From NCBI GenBank assembly GCA_033060915.1, contig CM065388.1, forward strand, positions 21,550,501-21,614,500: DNA of 64,000 nucleotides, in the 5' to 3' direction. The first letter of the stretch is position 1, and each line of letters begins with the position of its first letter. The notes beneath the pieces were generated by a model. The model made no database searches. It was not told the origin of the DNA and was given only the letters and a program-made list of their open reading frames with translations. Origin of the DNA: Euryodendron excelsum. Lineage: Eukaryota > Streptophyta > Magnoliopsida > Ericales > Pentaphylacaceae. A program made the position numbers and the translations under genes. Shown one piece after another: positions 53,975 to 63,690 of the stretch.

Positions 53975-54447
53975 CCTGCTGAGAAGAAAAAGAGCAATTG
54001 AAGATAGAGAGAAGAGAAAGAAGAAGGTTGGAGGAGCTCCATCCAAGTTAAAAGAAGTTATTGTTGAAGCTTAAGAAAACTTAGAAGAAATATATAAACC
54101 CTAACCTCTTGTACATGTAAATACATATGTGTTGTTGTGTTTGGAGACTCTTTTGAGTCCCATTTGGTTAGGTTTTGAGGGTTTGTAAATATATGTTGAT
54201 GGATTGGGAATTAGGGTTGAAAACCCCCAAATTTGTACATGTTACGTTTGAGATTTCAAACCGTAGATCCCTTTGATTGACTTGTTTATTTTGCCCCATT
54301 TTGAGTTATTGTAGTCTTCTTGGGTCAATCTTTATACCCTAGAAACATTTGAGGAGTTTGAAAAAGATTTGATGAAGTTTGGTTTTGGTTTGAATGAGAT
54401 TTGGGGATTTTTCGGGTTTGAAATCTGGATTTTTATTTTTCCAGAAA

Positions 54448-54780
54448 CAGGGGTCGACCCCTTTGGCTTCAAGGGTCGACACATCTGTCCAGAGAATTCA
54501 TAATGTTTTCTTTCAGCACAGGGGTCGACCCTTTTGGCTTTAAGGATCGACACATCCATCCAAAGAGTTCCCAGTTTCATTGTTTCAGCTCAAGGGTCAA
54601 CCCCTTTGCCTCAAGGGTCAACACATCCATCCAAATTGTTCATAGTTTCATTGTTTCAGCTTAAGAGTCGACCTCTTTGCCTCAGGAGTCGACCCTTTTG
54701 TCCAAAAAGTTCAAAGTTTTATTTTTTTTCATAAAAGAGTCTACCCTTTAGCCCTATGAGTCGACCCTTTTCTCACTAAT
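54448..54780 (+). repeat. 71-bp tandem array with GGGTCGACCC palindromes
   Basis: About 4.6 units starting near 54448, 54519, 54590, 54661 and 54731. Unit 1 begins with a perfect GGGTCGACCC palindrome and later carries 'caagggtcgacacat'. Decay increases to the right. GAGTCG-type arrays also occur in the SIRE LTRs, so this may be the remains of another copia LTR. Confidence 0.8.
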
Positions 54781-55239
54781 TATTTTAACCCTTTTATCCT
54801 TTGATTTTAACACTCCAATACCCTTCCTCTATGAGTTTATTTATCTTTTCTTTGAGTTATAGTATGGAGTCAATGTGGTTGATCATTTTATATGTTCTAC
54901 ATGTAGAAGCATCCTTATTAAGTTCCACCCTTAAGATTAGAGGTGAGTAACGATATGCCAGGAGTAAAACTTTATTACTTTCCAAATGTTTGAAGTTCAA
55001 TTCCATATCATGCAATGTTTTTCATATGTTTTCAATGCATCAATATTTATGTTCAATTATTATTGTCATATGTTTAAAGTCATGCAAGTTATATTTATGT
55101 TATGAAGTGTTAGCGAAGAGCATTCCATTCTTCTTGTATTGCTTTTGTCATCGTAGTGGCTGCTTGGTTTGTTCAATTCAATTGAGAATTTCGATTTTTG
55201 AACTCCCTGCTTTCTTGCTTTAGGTGCATTTTCATTCGG

Positions 55240-55890
55240 ACAGTGTCTAAAATAGTTGTCCCAAACTTTTCAACTGCGGAGAACTTCGACGTATAAAACT
55301 TCCCCTTACCCAATTCCACCACGTATTCCCAACTTGATTTGGGTACATTAACTTGTGGTGAACTAGTTCCAAAAATCCAACTAGGTCAATTAAAGGACCC
55401 TCGTATGGCGTAATAGAAATCATGTCTTATGTTGATAACATACATGTCCAATTCCATGGCCCAAAGCTCCAAGGCCATTTTAGATAACAAAAGTTGTGAT
55501 GCGTTCAATAATTTGACTTTTCCTAATTCTCCTATTTCATTTTCAATCTTTGAAAATCTTATCCTGTCAATTACAACAATAATTTTGAATTTATGCATTA
55601 TTGTTTTAATATTTTTACGGCTACACACCCTGCAAAGGCAAAGATTCTGTAGTACAAGTATCAACATGATCAACATTCCGTTTCTACTAATTTTCCCCAC
55701 CGCTACTTAGTAATTCAGCTGAACAAGATTTTACCAAAGACAAATTCTAATCTCCCCAACCCACTTGGACTAATTGATGTTACCTTCTCTCTTGAATTGC
55801 ATATTTCCAAGGATTGTCAAAGGTGTCATCTGACAGGAGGCCAAAGTCAAAATAGCAACCAAAAATTTCTCTATGCAGCCAAAGCGGGCC
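55240..55890 (+). pseudogene. Receptor ectodomain fragment (GUB_WAK/WAK-associated type), plus copy
   Basis: Plus-strand pieces in shifting frames: CGELVPKIQLGQLK (~55355), KSCDAFNNLTFPNSPISFSIFENLIL (~55490-55565), PNPLGLIDVTFSLELHISKDCQRCH (~55755-55830) and SNQKFLYAAKAG (~55850). The order NxTFPN...C.RC...GGxC...F.C resembles the extracellular domain of LRK10-like/wall-associated receptor kinases. Many stops and frameshifts; no kinase part is seen. The minus-strand copy at 56572-57470 is its inverted relative. Confidence 0.5.
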
Positions 55891-56187
55891 TATTCTCTTA
55901 AAGGGAAAGTTTATAATGCCCTATAGATTTTTGCACAAGGGGTTGAAATGATAGGAAAGGAATCCAATATGTTTCTCGCCATAAGAAGTTTCAATTAACT
56001 AAAAATGAGGAATTTGGGTCCAAGAAAGAGAATCACGTCTTCAGATCCTTTCTAAAGTAAAAGGAATTTTGCAAATAGATGTAAACAATTATTATTATTT
56101 TAATATTTACCTTAAGGAAAAATGGCAAGCATTCTCTTTGCAGTTATAAAAGCAGTTTCTCCATGCTCCATGGTCCGGCTCACTTCA

Positions 56188-56197
56188 TGGTCCTCCA
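56188..56197. repeat. SINE target-site duplication (left)
   Basis: TGGTCCTCCA, repeated as TGGTTCCTCCA at 56496-56506 (one extra T). Confidence 0.6.
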
Positions 56198-56495
56198 CCA
56201 ACAAGGGGTTGGTTCAATGGGTGAGTTTATCGTCCTCCTCGCTTAAGGTTTGACTTTAACTCCCGCAGCCTCTTGTTGTAGTCATCCATGTTCTATGATT
56301 CTTGGGTGGCGTATATACCTATGCCTCTGCCTTGCCTCATGATTGGGTCTCACAAGGGGGCGGGGACTCTGTCCCCCCTCTCGTGTTGTTGTGGAGTCTA
56401 ATGCCTTAACAATGTTATTACGTAGCCTAATGTAACCCTTTTTATGCATCAAAAAATAATAATAATAAATAAATAAATAAATAAATAAATAAAAG
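56198..56495 (+). mobile_element. tRNA-derived SINE (candidate)
   Basis: The head has Pol III-like boxes: A box within GGTTGGTTCAATGGGTGAG (~56209) and B box-like GGTTTGACTTTAACTCC about 40 bases later. The unit ends in 'tgtaaccctttttatgcatc' and a simple (AATA)n tail (56452-56494). Flanking near-perfect 10-11-bp direct repeats are consistent with LINE-mediated insertion. No coding capacity. Confidence 0.62.
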
Positions 56496-56571
56496 TGGTT
56501 CCTCCAAGCCTTCTAAATTACATAACCACTCTATCTTCAAAGAAATCATAGCAATTAAACACAGAAGTCCT

Positions 56572-57470
56572 TCAAGCCTTTTGAACTTCAAGTGCACTGG
56601 GCAAATGGAGGTTATGAAGACTCAAATCAAAATTAGGAAAAGGAGTGACAAAAACTGTTCCAACATTCTGAAGAGGAGGAAGTTGTTTAGAAACCTTTTT
56701 AAGGGTTTGAACAGCTTTGTTTTGTGTTTCAGACCACGAAGGAGGATCTTTCCTTAGCATTGAAAACAAACGAGCAGTACGGTAGCCACTTGTGCCACCT
56801 TTGGCTGCACAAAAATTTTTGGTTGTCGCTTTGACATCGGGCTCTTCTCGGGTGACACCTTTGACAATTCTTGGAAACATGCAATTCAAGAGAGAATGTA
56901 GCATCTATTAGTCTAAATGGGAGATTAGGATTTGTGATTGGTGAAATCATGGGCAGCTGAATTATTGAGTAGTAATATGGAACAGAATATTGATCATGGG
57001 GATATTTAGGGTGCAAAATGGGCCCTTCGCAGAGTGTGTAGCCATAAACACTATTGAAATAAGAGCATAAGAGTTCAGAACTTTTGTTATAGTTGAACAA
57101 GATGGGATTTTCAGAGATTGTAAATGAAATAGAGAGAGAGTTGGGAAAAGTCAAATTATTGTATGCATTGCAACTTCTGTTAGCTTAAATGAACTTGGAG
57201 CTTTGTGCCACAGATTTAGATATGTATGTTGCTGTTGTGAGATATGATTTCTATTACCTTGTATGATGGTCCTTTAATTCCTAGTTGGATTTTAGGAACT
57301 GGTTCATCACAAGTTACAGTGCATAACCCACATTAGGAATTCACGGTGAAGTTGGACAAAGGGAAGTTTTATTTGTCCGACTTCTCCATTGTTGAGAGAC
57401 TTGGGACAACTACTTTAGACTTTGTCCGTTTGAAGAAGCATCAGATGAAAGAGAATAAAGGAAGCAAGAA
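56572..57470 (-). pseudogene. Receptor ectodomain fragment (GUB_WAK/WAK-associated type), minus copy
   Basis: On the minus strand: PVPKIQLGIKGPSYKVIEI (~57300-57245), FNNLTFPNSLSIS / TISENPILFNYNKSSELLC (~57160-57065), YGYTLCEGPILHP (~57040), LIDATFSLELHVSKNCQRCH (~56925-56860), CQSDNQKFLC (~56845-56810) and a downstream ARLFSMLRKDPPS segment. The Cys pattern and TFPN block resemble the ectodomain of LRK10-like/WAK-associated receptor kinases. Longest open pieces are 141 and 110 codons in different frames; no kinase domain follows. Less decayed than the plus copy at 55240. Confidence 0.52.
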
Positions 57471-57861
57471 TCCGTAATGATTTGCAGACAGGTTTGATAT
57501 TGCCGCTCCAGTTAAAACAAAACATAGATAAATATCCACAGCTTTTATGTCATGCATTTGTTTGCCAAACTATCTTTGTTTAAACCTTTTTTTTTTTATT
57601 TTCCCATTTTCATATTCGCTTTGACTCCTTGACTGCAAATGGTCCACCAGTGGGACTTCCAACTACTTTAAGCGACCTTAAAATTCTCAAGTTATCTGTA
57701 TTATGTCTTCCAAAAGGTGATGAGATTTGGTGTACTCTTTGCTTGATGAGAAGCTCCCCTTGCAGAAAATGACAATCGAGGTGAGTAAGGATAGAGAGTA
57801 GTATTTCCTATGTATATTATACATTTGAATATTTAGCTTGAGAGTTCCATTGTCTTCCTTC
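57471..57861. other. Intergenic sequence, nothing recognised
   Basis: No domain recognised. A T run lies near 57587-57597. Confidence 0.45.
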
Positions 57862-57990
57862 TAGGCATTTGCCGCCATGGATGCTGAGGTGATTTTATCC
57901 ATTCCGCTTGGCTCGTGGTTTTGGAAGGATAAAAGGGTCTGGCATTCTTCAAGGATGGAGATGTTTGTTGAGGTATTTGGAAAGTGAGAA
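57862..57990 (+). pseudogene. Possible LINE ORF2 C-terminal scrap
   Basis: One frame reads DAEVILSIPLGSW / KDKRVWHSSRMEMF before a stop. The sequence resembles the 'ILxIPL...DKxxWhxxkxGxYSV' motif downstream of the reverse transcriptase in plant L1-type LINEs. It is only about 40 codons and the YSV part is not conserved. Confidence 0.4.
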
Positions 57991-58394
57991 GCATTTTCTA
58001 TTAATTAATGTTTTCTTTGCTTTTACTTAAATCTGCACAATAAAAGCACGATTACCTTTTATACTTACTGCGTGCTGAGGAATCCGAAAAGGGTCTGTTC
58101 GTAGTAGTGAAAATGTAATACCTAAAGTTCAAAAAGAAGACAAAAAAAAAATCAACTAAAACAAAATATAGAAGAAATTAGTGTCGTTTCAAGGTTTACT
58201 GGGTAGGTTGCTCTTATCTTTGGGAGCCTAGATATGAATATGATTGAGGTCAACTTTGATATGAATAATTATCAGCATACATATCAAACTTGTTCAAAAG
58301 AAAGAGAATATGGTCATTAGCAAGTTTCGCCCTTATGATAATTGAACAGTGTCTCGAATAGTTGCTGGGAACTTTCAAAATAAAATGGGTAGTT

Positions 58395-58425
<31 letters not shown>

Positions 58426-59640
58426 GTGAAAAGTTGTTTCAAATGCTTACAATTTTAGGTGGTTTGTTTTCAGTTATATATATGTTAACGTTGTGTTTGG
58501 ATCCTAAATTTGTTGAGGAGAAAGGAAATGGACGAGGATATGAGACTACATCTAATTATATTTGGTTGTGAGAAAAAGTAAAGGATAAAAATAACCAAAA
58601 AAAAAAAGTAAGAAGTTGAAATCTATTATTTTCTTTTCTTTTCCCTCTTCTTTTCCTTTTTCTTTTCCTTTCCCTTGAGAAATCCGGTAACATGTAAAGA
58701 AAAAAATGAAGAGATTCCTTGAGAGCAATTTCAAGAGATTTCTGTGTATTTGATATGGTGGGGAGACAAAATCATCGAGATGTACTGTCTATTTCTTTGT
58801 TTTTATCCTTACTAATGAAATTGATTCTCTTTGGACAATTTGCAAGACCTTGAGGGAGATGGTTTGCTTTTACATGTTGATGGTAAACCTTTCGCTATTA
58901 ACCACAAAGAGAGCACTAGTGATCAGCATGAGCTCTCAACTACAATATCTACTCTAGCCATCATTCATTCAATGAATGAAGTTCATCTAAACAGAATAGA
59001 CAGCCGAAGCCGTAGACATCCTGTATCACAAAAAACAAAAAAAAAAAAAAAAGCTTTTGCTATTGCAAGATGCTTAGAAAAGTGATAATTAAATTGTTTG
59101 AATATTAAGAATAAACACATTAAATTGTACGTCTAAAAAGGAAACCAAGGCATAAAACAGGATGGAGGGAATGATAAACAAGTAATGCATGCTCAATTGA
59201 TGATCTATTTATTGAAACTTTTTCTTCAAATATTGGTAATTTTTGTTTTAATTTTTTTCCCAGCATGAAATGAAGCATATTTATCATTATAGTTGTTTTG
59301 ATCTCTAGGCTGCTTATATTCTTATTGCCTTGCATTAGTTGTGAATGAAGCTATATCCGTCAATGTCATCTTGTCATGTAAGGGAGCTTACTCGCTCCTA
59401 ATTGCAAAATCCAGTTCATCTCATTCTGCTTTTTGACAATTGGTTATGTTAGTAATGATTTTTTTCTTTTCATTTTCTTATTACAAACAAACAAGAGATG
59501 GGTTATTCTCCTTTTCTTTCCTTTTGTGTTTACTCTCCTTTTCTTTTCTCTTTCTGTTACTGTTTTCAAAGAACCTCGTTATTTAAATAGATATAGATTG
59601 CAAAAGCAAGAAAAAAGCATAAATAAATCTTAAATATGCA
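57991..59640. other. Intergenic sequence 3' of the receptor kinase gene
   Basis: Contains a TTTA repeat (58395-58425), purine/pyrimidine-rich stretches near 58600-58680 and an A run at 59035-59052. An 84-codon plus-strand frame (58831-59085) has no recognised domain and is not called. Confidence 0.45.
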
Positions 59641-59924
59641 AGTAAACCAATTTATATTCATTCTCGAGAAGCATACAGAAGGACTTAAAGATGCGAAAAA
59701 CTCTTATTCTTACATAGTTTTGTACATAAAATTTTCATAAGAATGAAATGACTTGTCATTTTGGAAGTTATATATCCAAAAAAGAAAAACAAAAGAAAAA
59801 GAAAAATACATTATTCTAGGCATGCTACATCACGTGCCCCTCACATGCACGAAATAATTCCTAGTTGCACAGTGTAGGCACTGGAATTAGGACAACTTTT
59901 CCTTACGGAGCCCTGGGACAGTTA

Positions 59925-62321
59925 TCACTCATTACCTAAGTAGAAAATTGTAGGTTTTTTAGGTTCTGTGATCTCAACCGTCCCTTCTAGCATCTTAGCC
60001 ACCTTCCCCATCGACGGCCTGAGCTCCGGCCGATCTTGAAGGCACCACATCGCAGTCTTCACCATTCGATTCACCATATCAAAGTGGGCCCGGTTATCGT
60101 AACAGTGTTTGATCTCACGGTCCAAAATGTCCTCCACCTTCATCTCCTTGAACACCTTCTCAAATGCCCACCTAGGAAAATACCAATCCTCACTGTCCAT
60201 CTTTGATCCTTGCATCTCATAATTTCTGGATCCACTGACAATTTCCAGCAACACCATCCCGAAACTGTACACGTCAGCTTTCGGGGTGATTGGATCCATC
60301 TTGACCCATTCGGGCGCCATGTACCCACGGGTCCCCCGGATTCGTGACATGCTAACCATGTCTTCCTTCTTCCTCAACTTGGCCAACCCGAAATCCGATA
60401 TCTTCGGGCAAAAATCATCCCCCAAAAGTATGTTCTCCGGCTTGATGTCGCAATGTAAGACCCACTCTAGACACTCCTCGTGCAGGTAGGCAATTGCTCT
60501 TGCCACTCCCAGCGCAATGCGGTACCGGATGCTCCAATCAAGGATTGGCTTGTCCCCGCAATCTGCAGCCACATCCGTTTCACACTCGGAGCCTGAAGTT
60601 CTGACCCGACGAGAGAATAAAAACTTGTCTAGTGAACCATTGGGAACAAACTCATAGACAAGTATTCTTTGACCCTTCTCAGCACAGAAACCCCATAACC
60701 GGACCAAATTGAGGTGGTGCATTCGGGCTATAATAGTGACCTCGGCCCAAAACTCCGCGTCACCACCGGTAACATTTTTCAAGCACTTCACGGCGACAAT
60801 CCGATGATCACTCAACTCTCCTTTGTAAACATCCCCAAACCCACCTCTACCAATGATGTTGGAGAAATTATTAGTAGCGTCTTTCAGCTCAGCATAGCTG
60901 AATCGCTTGGGTCCGCCCGCGGGCAAAAATTCAAGCCCAAGGGTCCGAGCCATATCCCTGTACTTGATGTACTTCTTAAGGAAAGCCCAAAAGAAAAGAA
61001 ACCCACTAACAAGCTCGGCAGCGAAGAGAGTACATACTATCACTATATTCCGGGTTGTGGTATTAGATTCTTCGGGTGGTAGAGGGAGGCTGATCCGAAT
61101 CGGGCATGTCGTGTCCATTAAGTTCGTCATGCCCGTGAAATTTGTTTTATCGGTTTCGGATCTATCCACCCGCACGAACATGGCTGTTTCGGTACCCGGA
61201 GACCAATATCCATTCAGTAGCCTCTCAAGTTGGAGTACACAGTAACCATTCCCATTATACTTGAACCCAAACCCCTGACATTTCGGGTCGGCTAAGCACC
61301 AGGCTCGACAAGTTGAGAAATTCTGAGCCTTGAGGTCCGTTTGGTTTGACCCGCCGGAATAGTTCACGTAGTCCAGACGGAGAAACTGGCTGTTTTTCGG
61401 GTTTGTTATTTGGATTTTCCTCTCGCAAGATTGGTCACCGGTGCCAGAAACTCGCCGGAAACCCGGTGGACACACGCAGAAAGGAGTGTTTACACCATCA
61501 CTCATGCAAATAGAGTTAGGACCACACGTACCATGAATTGTGCAGAGCTCTTGCGTTGCTTGCCAGCCAACGATCCACCGAGCCGATCTCGGAGTGAAAC
61601 TGTAAATTCTGAGATTTCCATCGTCGTCAAGAGTCAATCTTCGGAGCCGGGTATCGCCGAAATCGGAGGAAATTAACGAAGCGCTGCTGTTCTGAGCTAT
61701 TTTGCCATCGTCTTGAAGTGTCTGGAATGCGTTTCCAGTTGTCCAGTAACTGTCAGTTCCATTGAAAACAAGTCGATCTGAGTTCACAAACTTGAACTTT
61801 CCATTCTTCGAAGAAAGTGTTGTTCCACTTATGTTCTGGTTGGGAAGAATTGTATTGGTCGGAACAGAGAAACTTGACCAATCGCCATAAACAAGGCTAC
61901 CGTTATTGCGGAGGATGAGTTGGGTAGAATTCGAACTTCCGACAGGCTTTGACGGCCATAGATTCTGGCCGGAAGAAGAGCCGTTGAGGCGGAGCTCACC
62001 GGAGCGAGTGATGACGAGAGCGGCGGAGCTGTTGACCGGGGAATTATCATTGGCAGACCAAACTACGGTGTTGAGGGAGATGTTGTGGTACCAAATTGAG
62101 AAGGTGTAGAGGTTTGTGGAGTTGGGTAGTGGTTGAAATCCGGCGGCGAAGATGGAGTTGGGGGAGAGGAGGGTCTGGTCCTGGCCTGGACGCCATGGAG
62201 AGTCTGAGAAGGAGAAGGATGAGATGTTGTTGAGTTGCTGAGATGATGTTGGTGAAGGGTTTGAGAGGAGGAAGGTAAGGAAGAGGAGAGAGAGGGGGAA
62301 GGAGAGAGAAGAGAGAGACAT
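59925..62321 (-). CDS. G-type lectin S-receptor-like Ser/Thr protein kinase
   Basis: An intact single-exon gene of 798 codons, close to the usual ~800-830 residues of At1g34300-type S-domain receptor kinases. Signal peptide ~1-28; bulb-type lectin domain ~40-165; an EGF-like Cys cluster ~260-300 (CTIHGTCGPNSIC...CVCPPGF); a PAN-like domain ~335-385; many N-glycosylation sequons; transmembrane segment ~425-447; kinase domain ~485-780. Catalytic elements are complete: P-loop GRGGFGDVYKG (491-501), Lys512 in VAVK, HCDIKPEN (623-630), DFG (643-645), GTRGYMAPEW (663-672). HCD in place of HRD makes it a non-RD kinase, a class often linked to immune signalling. The ATG at 62321 is followed directly by the signal peptide. 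The role is inferred: a plasma-membrane receptor kinase with unknown ligand. Confidence 0.95.
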   Translation of the reverse strand: MSLSSLSFPLSLLFLTFLLSNPSPTSSQQLNNISSFSFSDSPWRPGQDQTLLSPNSIFAAGFQPLPNSTNLYTFSIWYHNISLNTVVWSANDNSPVNSSAALVITRSGELRLNGSSSGQNLWPSKPVGSSNSTQLILRNNGSLVYGDWSSFSVPTNTILPNQNISGTTLSSKNGKFKFVNSDRLVFNGTDSYWTTGNAFQTLQDDGKIAQNSSASLISSDFGDTRLRRLTLDDDGNLRIYSFTPRSARWIVGWQATQELCTIHGTCGPNSICMSDGVNTPFCVCPPGFRRVSGTGDQSCERKIQITNPKNSQFLRLDYVNYSGGSNQTDLKAQNFSTCRAWCLADPKCQGFGFKYNGNGYCVLQLERLLNGYWSPGTETAMFVRVDRSETDKTNFTGMTNLMDTTCPIRISLPLPPEESNTTTRNIVIVCTLFAAELVSGFLFFWAFLKKYIKYRDMARTLGLEFLPAGGPKRFSYAELKDATNNFSNIIGRGGFGDVYKGELSDHRIVAVKCLKNVTGGDAEFWAEVTIIARMHHLNLVRLWGFCAEKGQRILVYEFVPNGSLDKFLFSRRVRTSGSECETDVAADCGDKPILDWSIRYRIALGVARAIAYLHEECLEWVLHCDIKPENILLGDDFCPKISDFGLAKLRKKEDMVSMSRIRGTRGYMAPEWVKMDPITPKADVYSFGMVLLEIVSGSRNYEMQGSKMDSEDWYFPRWAFEKVFKEMKVEDILDREIKHCYDNRAHFDMVNRMVKTAMWCLQDRPELRPSMGKVAKMLEGTVEITEPKKPTIFYLGNE

Positions 62322-62352
62322 GGCTTTGGTTGGTGTTCTGTGTGACTTGCAG

Positions 62353-62418
62353 GAGGTTGTGTTTGATTGGGTTTGTATTGTAAATTTGGAAAGGGCGACT
62401 TTTGACCCGTGACCAATG

Positions 62419-62459
<41 letters not shown>

Positions 62460-62553
62460 TTTTTGCGCTGAGGTTGTGTTTGGTTTTCTATTGTAAGGGC
62501 GGCTTTGAATTTCTGGTTTTTGTGCTCACCTTGAACGTTGACCAATGGAAGGT
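62353..62553 (-). promoter_or_regulatory. Duplicated 5' flank/5'UTR of the receptor kinase with CT repeat, W boxes and CCAAT
   Basis: Two related segments, 62353-62420 and 62472-62553, share 'gaggttgtgtttg', 'tattgtaa', 'gggcg.cttt' and end in TTGACC...GACCAATGG (62400-62420) and GTTGACCAATGG (62534-62545). Between them is a GA run (62421-62457), which is CT on the coding strand. TTGACC matches the WRKY W-box core and CCAAT an NF-Y site. Regulation by WRKY factors is inference. Confidence 0.5.
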
Positions 62554-62644
62554 ACTATCGAGGTTATTGTAGTAACTCCCATTCAATTAGGTCATTTGGC
62601 ACCCCATTGTTTCATGACTTGCTCATTTTCAAAACAGGAGGAGC

Positions 62645-62650
62645 CTTATA
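62645..62650 (-). promoter_or_regulatory. Candidate TATA box of the receptor kinase gene
   Basis: The minus strand reads TATAAG within CTTCTATAAGGC, about 325 bases upstream of the ATG. Distance allows a ~290-base 5'UTR containing the CT repeat. Weak, position-based call. Confidence 0.35.
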
Positions 62651-62654
62651 GAAG

Positions 62655-63500
62655 TGTACTATACTTAACTAAGTAAATAAATAACCAAGTATTTTATGGG
62701 ATTACAATTAGGCAGTAAAATAATCCATAACTAATGGTTTTTACCTATCAAAAAAAAAAAAAATTGGATTTTAGATATTTAGGATAAAATATATTGTATT
62801 GATTTCTCAAAATTCAAAATTTTACCTTAACCATCCTTTTAATAAAAGAGGGTTCTTGAGTCCATCATTGTAACACATAAATTTAAACAACTTGCTAGAA
62901 CAAAAGTATTTTATTCGCTAGATTTCGCTAAATTTCTTTGACATTTTCACTTTGATTAGATGGGGATGGATGATAATTAACCTAATGAGGAAGGTTAATT
63001 AGAAGGAGAGCAACTAAAACTAAGAGTGAAAGCGAGTCCATTAACGCCAAGAAAATGATATTTTAACATATATTTTTATATATTGAACCAATTTATTCCC
63101 ATAAAATTTGTAAATGCCCCCATTAATTAGTTAAAAATTCCATTTTATATACAAGTTTAGAAATATTTCTCAATTTTCTCCCTAAAAGTTTATAAATACC
63201 ATCCTTAAATAGTTATTTTTCTTTAATGCCTTTATACATTATGAAAAATACTGTACATACAAAAAAAACTTTACAAAATTCTTGTATATACTACTGTGGT
63301 TGGATCTAGAGTTTTCATTTTAAAATAAACCAATCATGATTTTAATTACAAAGATGCCATTGTTATATTATTTTGATGAAGTATTTTTCTATTTACATTT
63401 TCTAAAAGAATAGCATTTTTCATACATTATATATATATATATATATATCAAAGTCAAGTGCCCTCTTGATGAATTTTCTAGCTTTGCTACTCTGTATGAT
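62655..63500. other. Upstream intergenic sequence of the receptor kinase
   Basis: AT-rich, with an A run at 62751-62763 and an (AT)n microsatellite at 63428-63447. No gene seen. Confidence 0.5.
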
Positions 63501-63504
63501 TAAT

Positions 63505-63690
63505 TATTTAGTATTTTTGGAGTATCGTGTCATCTTTACCCCCTATCTTACAATGTAGTGGACTATCTGCGGTGGGTCTTAAAATAAACCCAATAGAAGT
63601 GTTCGAGACCTATCTAACGGAGAAATTTATTACATTGTAAAACGAATCGCAAGAATAACATGACACTTTAAAAACATTTTGAATAATTTT
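63505..63690. mobile_element. Possible foldback MITE
   Basis: The left arm 'gtgtcatctttaccccctatcttacaatgta' and the right arm (reverse-complemented 'gtgtcatgttattcttgcgattcgttttacaatgta') share GTGTCAT and TTACAATGTA at matching spacing, giving an imperfect terminal inverted repeat. No target duplication is clear. Confidence 0.4.

Noticed and set aside
58470..58740. Third foldback MITE like those at 15 kb
   Set aside because: Has the purine/pyrimidine arm style but I could not find matching terminal inverted repeats or a target duplication.
58831..59085. 84-codon frame as a small gene
   Set aside because: No recognised domain, ends in an A run producing Lys residues, no supporting neighbour or signal.
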